From Bacteroidia bacterium (GTDB lineage: Bacteria > Bacteroidota > Bacteroidia > NS11-12g > UBA955), in the NCBI GenBank assembly GCA_014376345.1, contig JACMRS010000098.1, forward strand, positions 1 through 6,912: DNA of 6,912 bases, read 5' to 3'. Positions 1 through 6,800 of the stretch are shown in pieces. Below the pieces are notes generated by a model. It was not told the origin of the DNA and did not search any database. It saw only the letters and a list, made by a program, of their open reading frames with translations. Numbering within the stretch: the first letter of the stretch is position 1; every line of letters begins with the position of its first letter. The position numbers were made by a program, and so were the translations under genes.

Positions 1-57
1 AAAAAGCATTGTTAAAAAAGCTAAACAAATTAATTTGTATATTTTTCTCATATTCAT
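1..57 (-). CDS. Start of a further exported protein (partial, runs off the left edge)
   Basis: Only the first 19 codons are inside the window, so the function is unknown. The reading is MNMRKIYKLICLAFLTMLF, open to the first base. It looks like the front of a Sec signal peptide: a short basic stretch (R4, K5, K8) followed by a run of hydrophobic residues. A second in-frame ATG at 51..49 would give MRKIYKL, an equally good start. The upstream sequence is A-rich (TTTTAAAGAA), as is usual for Bacteroidota ribosome-binding regions. The start lies 14 nt after the TGA of the preceding T9SS cargo gene on the same strand, so it is probably the next cistron of the sigma-factor operon and another envelope or secreted protein. 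A chance open stretch of this length is possible, but the signal-peptide character and the spacing argue for a real gene. Confidence 0.68.
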   Translation of the reverse strand, partial: MNMRKIYKLICLAFLTMLF

Positions 58-71
58 TTCTTTAAAATTCA

Positions 72-1634
72 TCATTCCGATAGTATTATAATCCTTTGTA
101 TATACGTATTTATGTCTGTTATAAATCGAACAAAGTAATATCCAGCTTCGAAATTCTTGTCTAAGATAATACTTTTTTCATTTTTATCCAAATTACGACT
201 AAAAACCAACTGCATTTGAGGGCTTAGAATTTCAATTCGACCTGATTCTTCATTATGGTCTCCAATAAACAGGGCACTTCCGCTAACAACAGGGTTAGGA
301 TAAATGTTCATTAAACGGGGATAATTTTGAACGGATTTATTAAATCCTGTCAAATAACCACCTTTGTATGCCAACGTAACTTTATCGATTTCCCTTCTAA
401 TTTGTTCAAGATTATTATTATTTTTCTCAACAAAAACAAAAGCAACAATATAAACCTGTGAAGATTGGTCATTTAACTGAACTGAATCAGTATTCAAAAG
501 AGCTGTTCTTTTTCCGGGAAGATTTCCTGCTAACCCTTCTGTCCAAGGAGTGGAAGGGTGATCCTGATCCTGATTATCAGGATAAATATATTTTGCCTCC
601 AAACCATTATCAATCCCCTGCCCGCCATATACCAGATTTTTACCTGTAATCCATTTTCCTTTCATAAGAAACCTGAATTCTTCTGCACTTGATGGCTTGC
701 TGTTAATCTGTCCTGATGTATTTATAAAATACATTGAAGAACTTAATTGTTTGTTTAACATTACAGCTGCAACTGAAGGAACGGGTTTCCCATAAACTGC
801 ATCTGAATCGTTGCCGTTATAACAAATGACAGCAGAGTTTCTGATATCAGTAGATAGAAAATTATCATTCGCATCTCCAAGCATAAAATCAGAATAAAAC
901 GAAAGCCTAAAATCATTGTAATTTCTGCCGCTTTTATTTTGTACCAATATCCTTGCAATCACTATATTTTCCAATAAAGAATCATTAACTGCATCAGGTC
1001 TGTAAAGCAAAGTACTTACTTCTACTCCTAAAGGTAAAGCATTGGTATAAGTATGCGTTTTATAACTATCATTAACAATTGAATATGCTACCTCTTTACC
1101 TGTAAAATATGGATAATCTCCATTTTGAGGTTCATAAATCTGATTGTTAATATTATTGTCTACGAATGGTGCAAGAATGCCATCAAAAATTCCCATACCA
1201 CTTCCTGGCCACTGCGAAATATTATTTGAAGGAATATAATTATTTGATTTATAATTTTTACGGTGATAAAGCACCTCATCACTTGTTACTTTATAAACTT
1301 TATTCCACAATGCCGGATTTTCTGATTGTCCGTTTGTAGACAATGGACCGGCAAAAAAATCAGTTCCGGAATAGTCAAATGAATGTGCACTTACTCTGCT
1401 TACACCATTTGCATCTGTTGCAGAAATCCAGATTCCTGCATTATTAACGAGATATTTTCCACTTTCAGAAGGTGCCTCCATTCCGGCAGATTTATTATTA
1501 GAAAAAAGCATTCCATTGGCATTTAAATATCCTTTAAGCGAAGGCGACGCAATGTAGCCTGTACTGTCCTGCCCATAAAGCCTGAAGCCTGAGCAAAGTA
1601 ATATTAAAACGATATGAAAAGCGTATCTTACCAT
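72..1634 (-). CDS. Secreted protein with C-terminal T9SS type A sorting domain
   Basis: A 520-residue exported protein of unknown specific function. Residues 1-21 form a signal peptide: R3, a hydrophobic core, and likely cleavage near YGQ|DS. The mature part (about 24-435) fits a pattern I know from many large secreted Bacteroidota proteins: an early GIWIS..D.NG..R.S motif (67-82) followed by DFFAGP (92-97); a central stretch with SDFMLGDANDN (248-258), CYNGNDSDAVYGKP (271-284) and a run of small and hydrophobic residues; then a later R.ALL...SV.L segment before a predicted helix (about 402-420). The last 80 residues (NIYPNP at 443-448 through IIILSE) are a type A sorting domain, which directs passage through the outer membrane by T9SS and usually surface attachment or release. 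The ATG overlaps the end of the upstream beta-barrel gene by 7 nt, so the two are probably translationally coupled. It may be a surface adhesin, a structural protein, or a partner of the barrel protein; nothing here identifies an enzyme. Confidence 0.93.
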   Translation of the reverse strand: MVRYAFHIVLILLCSGFRLYGQDSTGYIASPSLKGYLNANGMLFSNNKSAGMEAPSESGKYLVNNAGIWISATDANGVSRVSAHSFDYSGTDFFAGPLSTNGQSENPALWNKVYKVTSDEVLYHRKNYKSNNYIPSNNISQWPGSGMGIFDGILAPFVDNNINNQIYEPQNGDYPYFTGKEVAYSIVNDSYKTHTYTNALPLGVEVSTLLYRPDAVNDSLLENIVIARILVQNKSGRNYNDFRLSFYSDFMLGDANDNFLSTDIRNSAVICYNGNDSDAVYGKPVPSVAAVMLNKQLSSSMYFINTSGQINSKPSSAEEFRFLMKGKWITGKNLVYGGQGIDNGLEAKYIYPDNQDQDHPSTPWTEGLAGNLPGKRTALLNTDSVQLNDQSSQVYIVAFVFVEKNNNNLEQIRREIDKVTLAYKGGYLTGFNKSVQNYPRLMNIYPNPVVSGSALFIGDHNEESGRIEILSPQMQLVFSRNLDKNEKSIILDKNFEAGYYFVRFITDINTYIQRIIILSE

Positions 1635-3118
1635 GTATAACGCAATCCGAATGATGATCCTATAAGGTAATATTTTTGTATTCCACTAATACCATTCATT
1701 CCTTTTGTACCCGACATTTTAAATGTTGGCTCAACTAGCAGGTTCCATTTTGGTGCAACAGAATAACTAAGAGTTCCTCCGAAATAATATCCAAGAGAAA
1801 CGTTACCTGACACATTATTTTTGTAAGGGCTTACTTCTGTTTCTGAAGATGCATCAAATCTGTTTCCTTTACCTTTAGATATAATATTTAAAATTCCGCC
1901 TGCATTAGCAAATATTTTAACTTTATCTGAAACATCAAACATGTAACTAAGTCCAACAGGCAAGCTGAATTGCTGCATTTTGTTAACTCCATAAAAATCT
2001 TTAATCCTGTAACGTGTAGTATCATAAGTAGTTTTAACTATAACAGGTCCGCCCGGGTTATTAATATATTGTTTTGAAGAATCGGTTCTCATTCTGTCTG
2101 CCTGAGCCGGCTGATATGAAAAATCAGTTTTAAATGTGGTATTAGATAAGCCGGCCTGAATAAGCAGTCCTTTATAAAGTGGGCAAGAAATACGCAAACC
2201 GATTGCTGAAGTGAAATTGGTTTTCAATGAAACACTTTCTTGAAGAGTTGCAGGATTTATTGCAGAATAAAAAGAAGGTAGATAATAAAGATCGAGAAAA
2301 GTTGCTTTATAACTAGATCCGTTGCCTTTTGGAGGTTTCACAGCATTCTTAACTTCACTCATATTAAGTGCATAAGGACCGGATGGCATTTTTTTCATTG
2401 GCTTGTAGATCAAATAACTGAAAAATATACTTTGAGCAATTCTATCATCTTCAAATGATCTTTTTATATATTTTCCATCTTCAATATTATGGAAAACACG
2501 CATTTTATTTGATTCAATTTGTCTGTCAAGTTTCAATCTGGCAATACTGGTTATTTCAGCCGGTACATAATCCTGAACAAAACCTTTTTTAACAACCACT
2601 TGTGAAGCAGAATTTTGAGTTTTGTTTGATTTTTCAGCATTTACACTTACAACATTTTTGTTTTGATTATTAGTTTTATTAATTCCCGATTTTGAAATGT
2701 TATTAATTTCTTTAGTTTTTTGAGATACTGATTTAACAGGTTTTACTTTGATATTATCCTGTTCGGTAACAGTTTTATTATTTGTCTGAACTGATTTTTC
2801 TTCATTTTCATTCTGCAACTGAATCTTATCTTCAATAATTTTATTTTCGGACTGAGAGGTTACTAATGGAGTATTAATAGCAGACTGGTTGTTATTATTT
2901 TGATTTAAATTTCCTTCTTTATTTAAAATAACTGCAGAAATTACAACGGATAACAATATAACACCTATTGAATAAGCATATTTATTAAGTCTGATATGGT
3001 TCATTAATAGATAGCCTTTAGTACGTTTAGCAAAAAGCTGTTCCATAACCTTTGGCGATGGCTCAACTTCGTGCTGATTAATTTTACCGGCTATAAATTC
3101 TTCGAAATTCATTTTCAT
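1628..3118 (-). CDS. Putative dual membrane-spanning anti-sigma factor (inner-membrane helix plus outer-membrane beta-barrel)
   Basis: A 496-residue protein that appears to cross both membranes. Residues 1-46 are a charged cytoplasmic segment with FEEFIAGKINQHEVEPSP (5-22), close to the F..F...L...EVEPP..VW pattern at the N-terminus of many Bacteroidota proteins encoded beside ECF sigma genes. Residues 47-65 are a single hydrophobic helix, preceded by basic residues (R43, K46), consistent with N-in topology. Residues 66-179 are rich in Asn, Gln, Lys and Ser with no aromatic residue, so probably disordered. After a transition region (180-269), residues 270-496 show alternating amphipathic strands and end in RYTW; a final aromatic is typical of outer-membrane barrels. 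There is no cleavable signal peptide. Its start overlaps the sigma stop as ATGA (3115-3118). This order and layout match the dual membrane-spanning anti-sigma (Dma) class described in Bacteroides thetaiotaomicron. The anti-sigma role is inferred from position and architecture. The alternative is an outer-membrane barrel that merely keeps an inner-membrane anchor. ATG at 3112 is a second possible start. Confidence 0.92.
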   Translation of the reverse strand: MKMNFEEFIAGKINQHEVEPSPKVMEQLFAKRTKGYLLMNHIRLNKYAYSIGVILLSVVISAVILNKEGNLNQNNNNQSAINTPLVTSQSENKIIEDKIQLQNENEEKSVQTNNKTVTEQDNIKVKPVKSVSQKTKEINNISKSGINKTNNQNKNVVSVNAEKSNKTQNSASQVVVKKGFVQDYVPAEITSIARLKLDRQIESNKMRVFHNIEDGKYIKRSFEDDRIAQSIFFSYLIYKPMKKMPSGPYALNMSEVKNAVKPPKGNGSSYKATFLDLYYLPSFYSAINPATLQESVSLKTNFTSAIGLRISCPLYKGLLIQAGLSNTTFKTDFSYQPAQADRMRTDSSKQYINNPGGPVIVKTTYDTTRYRIKDFYGVNKMQQFSLPVGLSYMFDVSDKVKIFANAGGILNIISKGKGNRFDASSETEVSPYKNNVSGNVSLGYYFGGTLSYSVAPKWNLLVEPTFKMSGTKGMNGISGIQKYYLIGSSFGLRYTW

Positions 3119-3651
3119 ATTCTTACTGTTTCAGTTTTAGAAATCAGATTCTGTAAATATTTTTTGGCTTTGGCATACTGACTTCTGGATGTTGCTTCGC
3201 CAATTCCAAGTTTATTTGCAATTTCAGCATGAGTAAACCCTTCTATTGCAAACATATTAAAAACAATTCTGTAGCCATCAGGTAAAAGACTCACAAGTTT
3301 AAGTATATCATCTCCTGTAAGTTTTTCATAAGCATTTTCAGAGGCATCAGTTCCAATATCAAATTTCTCATCTATACTTTCAAAAATCTGTCTTCTTGCA
3401 CGTACTTTATTAAGAGAGATATTAACCATGATACGTCTGATCCAACCTTCAAGGGATCCATTAAATTTAAAAGTTGACATATTATCAAATACTTTCATAA
3501 ATCCTTCTTGAATAGAATCTTCCGCTTCCGCTCTGTTGTTGCTATATCTTAAACATGCTGCCATCATTTTTCCTGCGTATCTTTTATACAGTGCTTCTTG
3601 AAAAGACCTTTTCTGCTTCACACACCCTGCTATTAGCTCCTGCTCCGTCAT
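3115..3651 (-). CDS. ECF-type RNA polymerase sigma factor (sigma-70 family)
   Basis: An extracytoplasmic-function sigma factor, which directs RNA polymerase to a small set of promoters, usually under control of a co-encoded anti-sigma. From the ATG at 3651 it is 178 residues, a normal ECF length. Region 2 spans about 18-87, with AEDSIQEGFMKVFDNMSTF (43-61) as region 2.2 and GSLEGWIRRIMVNISLNKVR (65-84) covering the -10-binding part. An acidic linker follows (91-115). Region 4 (about 119-168) starts at LLPDGYRIVFNMFAIEGFTH and carries the -35 helix-turn-helix AEIANKLGIGEATSRSQYAKAK (142-163). I chose ATG because TEQELIAGC matches the usual opening of Bacteroidota ECF proteins. A GTG at 3666 would add five residues (MSGKQ) and is possible; the frame closes at a TAA at 3679-3681. 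It is the first gene of its operon, and its TGA overlaps the next ATG, suggesting coupled synthesis of sigma and its membrane regulator. No soluble or zinc-binding anti-sigma gene is adjacent. Confidence 0.96.
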   Translation of the reverse strand: MTEQELIAGCVKQKRSFQEALYKRYAGKMMAACLRYSNNRAEAEDSIQEGFMKVFDNMSTFKFNGSLEGWIRRIMVNISLNKVRARRQIFESIDEKFDIGTDASENAYEKLTGDDILKLVSLLPDGYRIVFNMFAIEGFTHAEIANKLGIGEATSRSQYAKAKKYLQNLISKTETVRI

Positions 3652-3666
3652 TTGTTTGCCCGACAC

Positions 3667-3884
3667 GTTCCACTGATCTTAATTTTTTTTATAAGACACA
3701 ACTTTTGCCCTTTACGTGGCTTATTAATGTCAAAATAAAATAAATAATTCATAATATGCTGATTTTCAGACTGATAATTATTTAATCAGTTGGTAAAACT
3801 AATAAAGTTAAATGAAAATTCATACATTTTGAATCTTAAATTAATTTGAAATTCAGAAATGATATGATCGGGAAAACTTTTAGT
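3667..3884. other. Intergenic region upstream of the sigma-factor operon
   Basis: A gap of about 220 bp between two genes on the same strand. It must hold the 3' end of the beta-helix transcript and most likely the promoter of the sigma operon. It is very AT-rich except for a patch at 3695-3720. I searched the minus strand for the Bacteroidota vegetative promoter (TTG about 19 nt before TAnnTTTG) and found only a one-mismatch -7 box (TTATTTTG at 3731-3738) without a convincing -33 partner. Just after the upstream stop, AAACT-AAA-AGTTT (3876-3888) could form a 5-bp hairpin, too weak to call a terminator. No reading frame or RNA gene stands out. Confidence 0.6.
3770..3790. promoter_or_regulatory. 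Short inverted repeat, possible operator or hairpin
   Basis: ACTGAT (3770-3775) and ATCAGT (3785-3790) are perfect inverted copies separated by nine bases of A and T. The element lies about 120-140 nt before the sigma-factor start, where a regulator might bind or an RNA hairpin might form. A six-base dyad can easily arise by chance in AT-rich DNA, and no known regulator is implied. Confidence 0.2.
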
Positions 3885-6800
3885 TTACCTCACAACTAAA
3901 ATCAGTCTTTCAATTTCATTATCAGATTCTATTGAAACCAAATAACTTCCGGCAGCCAATTCGGGAATATTTATATGATAATTACCGTTTAACTCGAAAG
4001 TAAATTCGACAACCATTTGACTTGCTCCTGAAACATCAAAAATATTTAATTTTAAAGGTCTTTTATAATGATTATCAGAATGAATAGTAAAAGAGCCTGA
4101 AGCAGGGTTTGGAAAAAGTGTAAATACTGATCTTGATTCAATTCTACTGATTTGCAGATATTCAATTTCAACTTTGTCGGATTGTGATGAAATACAACCA
4201 TTTTTATCAGTCACTTTTAATACAACATCGTGTGTTCCTTTAGAAAAAAACTTTTTCTTTATTATATGATTTCCTGAAACAGGCTGTTCTGAATCGAATT
4301 TCCATTTATAATTGTTCAAAGTTGAATCAAAAGCGACAAAAGTCACTTCAGAACCCGAACTGAATTTATCAAAAGCTGCATCAGGAAGATCATGAATATT
4401 TAATGTTTTTGTGAGACTGTTTTTACAACCATTTAATGAAGTTTCCAGTTTAACATTATAAATTCCTGATGCAGCAAAACTGTGATTCACTGCTTGAAAA
4501 GTATCTGTGAAACCGTCTCCAAAACTCCAGGAATACTGCTGTTTAGCGCCATTTGCTAAAAATGAGACAGTATCACCTAAACATAAATGATCAAAAGTAA
4601 ATTCGGCATTTAGTAAAGCTTTAATAGACAATTGAATGTCTGAAGTATCCTTACAACCAAATGTAGATGAAATTAAACGAACAGGATAATCTATTTGATT
4701 GTTATAACGATGTTTAACTGTTGCACCATTACCAGTATTTCCGTCTCCAAACTGCCAGCTATAAGAATAGTTTTTAATCTGATTTGCAATAAAACCTGTG
4801 CTGTCACCAAAACAAAATCCTTCAATATTAAAACTCGGTTTAGAATGTTGAATTACTTTTATATTTTTAATAATGCTGTCTTTACATCCATCAGCTGAAA
4901 TAACTTTAAGTTTAATTTTAACTAATCCGGTATCTGAATATTTAAAATAAAAGTCTTTTTGAACTGACGATAAATTTCCTGCTTTCCAATAATAAGTATC
5001 AGCATTGTTTCCATTAAAATTAAAACCGGTAAAATGTCCTAAACATGAATCTGTTACAATAAAGTTAGCGGTAGATTTATTATAGACGGTTAAAGTACTT
5101 TTTGCAGTATCAGAAAAACCTGCAAAATTGGATACAATTTGTATGACATCATACTTTCCGGGTTTATTGAAAAAGTGAGTACCTTTAATGGTCTGACTGG
5201 CTGTACTGTCACTATACAACCATTTTACGGAACTATAATCCGATGCAGTATTTACAATAAATGCTGTATCGCCAAAGCATACATTTTCGCTTTTAAAACC
5301 TGCTTTTGGGTAAACCGGTTCGTCGATTCCGGCAGTAAACTTTCTTCCGATTTTCAACGAATCATTGTTATAATCTAAAACAGGAGGATAGTATCTAGTT
5401 AATGTGTCTGAATTTGAACTTTTTCCTATTATAGCCGAAGCAGAAGTTATATTGTAATTTTTTATTGAACTTAACAAAAAAGGGTCAGAAATATTACCAG
5501 CATTTCCGGGATCAAAAAGCTTTGGATTAACTGAAAAACCTGTTCTATCAGAACCTGACATTTCTTGTGACGTTTGATCCTGAAAATCATTTAATGTTGT
5601 ATAAACAATGCCATTATACTCGAAGTTTTTACTAGAAGAATTGTCGCTATAAAAGCAATTTCCATTAAGTTTAAAATTTGCATCCGTAAAAACATCACCA
5701 CTTCCGTCTGTATCAATAAAATGGTGATTTTTACCAATTACATAAAAGATATTATTATCAATTTTGCAATTTTTAATAAATGGCAAATGAATATTTCCTG
5801 AATAACCTTTCCAGATAAAAGCCTTATAGCCAGAAACAGTATAGGTTTTATTGTCAGTAATGTAAGCAGCGTTGTTATAGATATGACAATTTTCCAGTCC
5901 ACTACCCCAAGAAATGTGAAGATAACTACATCTACCGTCTCCTGCTTTTCTGCCATCATTTTCGCTAATGCAATATCGGATATTGTTATTTCTTGTTGGT
6001 CTTGAATTCGGGTAATCGCAATGCATGTAACCGGGACCGGAATTCATGTAAGAATAACAATACTGAACAATACAATTTTCTGTGCCACCATCAAGGTCAA
6101 AACCACCACCATCAGGTCCGGTACCGGAAGAATGGCTTGCAATGCAATGATCGAAAATTACATTTTTTGTACTGTATGCCCAAATTGCTACTTCAGTTTT
6201 ACCATTATATCCGGTATATGATGCCCTGCAATAATCAATTAATCCTTTTTCAACACCACTAATTAATATTCCTGTACTTTGGTTGCTGTCTGCTATACAA
6301 TTATATATATGTAAATTATGATGAGCCAGCAAAGTAATACCTGTATCTGCCCGGTCATACATAAAAATGCCATTATAATTCTTATTCAAAATACATTTTG
6401 ATATTTTAACATCATAATATCCTGAATAAAAGGCACTTCCAGACCCAAATTCGATACCATTGGAACCAAAATTTTTAATCGTAACATTATAAATTTCAAC
6501 AAATGTGAGTTTGCGCGCAGTAATTAGGTCGCAGTAAAAATCTATACCACTGCCTGTATTTGTGTTTTGTGTTCCATAAATATTAAGATCGTGAATACTA
6601 ATTCCGGCAACATTAGAAGCATAGATACCAAAACCATTGCCCGCATTTAAGTTCGACCGACCTGTACCATAAGAAGTAATGACAACAGGATTTGAAGCTG
6701 TACCTGAATCTTCTTGAGACAGATAAATGATTCCGGTAAATACCTGACCTCCTTCCAATAAAATTCTATCGCCCGGATTTAAATCAAGAGAATTAATCTT

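Noticed and set aside
458..649. Plus-strand open frame of 63 codons
   Set aside because: Antisense to a well-supported T9SS cargo gene, with no recognisable motif.
761..958. Second minus-strand frame inside the T9SS cargo gene, and the similar one at 5738-5959 inside the beta-helix gene
   Set aside because: Both are shifted-frame shadows of longer genes whose own frames carry recognisable family motifs; there is no sign of a frameshift in either host gene.
3555..3743. Plus-strand open frame of 62 codons that extends into the intergenic gap
   Set aside because: Most of it is antisense to the conserved sigma region 2. Its hydrophobic start resembles a signal peptide only by chance, and no promoter or ribosome site precedes it.
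3667..3884. CRISPR, tRNA, riboswitch or insertion-sequence remnant in the intergenic gap
   Set aside because: No direct repeats, no tRNA-like cloverleaf arms, no conserved riboswitch core and no terminal inverted repeats with target duplications were seen by eye.
3876..3888. AAACT-AAA-AGTTT inverted repeat at the stop codon of the beta-helix gene as a terminator
   Set aside because: The stem is only five A/T-rich pairs, overlaps the stop codon and lacks a following U-run, so it is too weak to call.
5139..5378. Plus-strand open frame of 79 codons
   Set aside because: Antisense to the first PKD domain, which has clear protein-level similarity to its neighbours; no independent coding evidence.
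5993..6262. Plus-strand open frame of 89 codons, with a second overlapping frame at 6021-6221
   Set aside because: Both lie antisense within the beta-helix coding region, have biased His/Asn/Cys-rich composition typical of reversed coding DNA, and show no domain or signal peptide.
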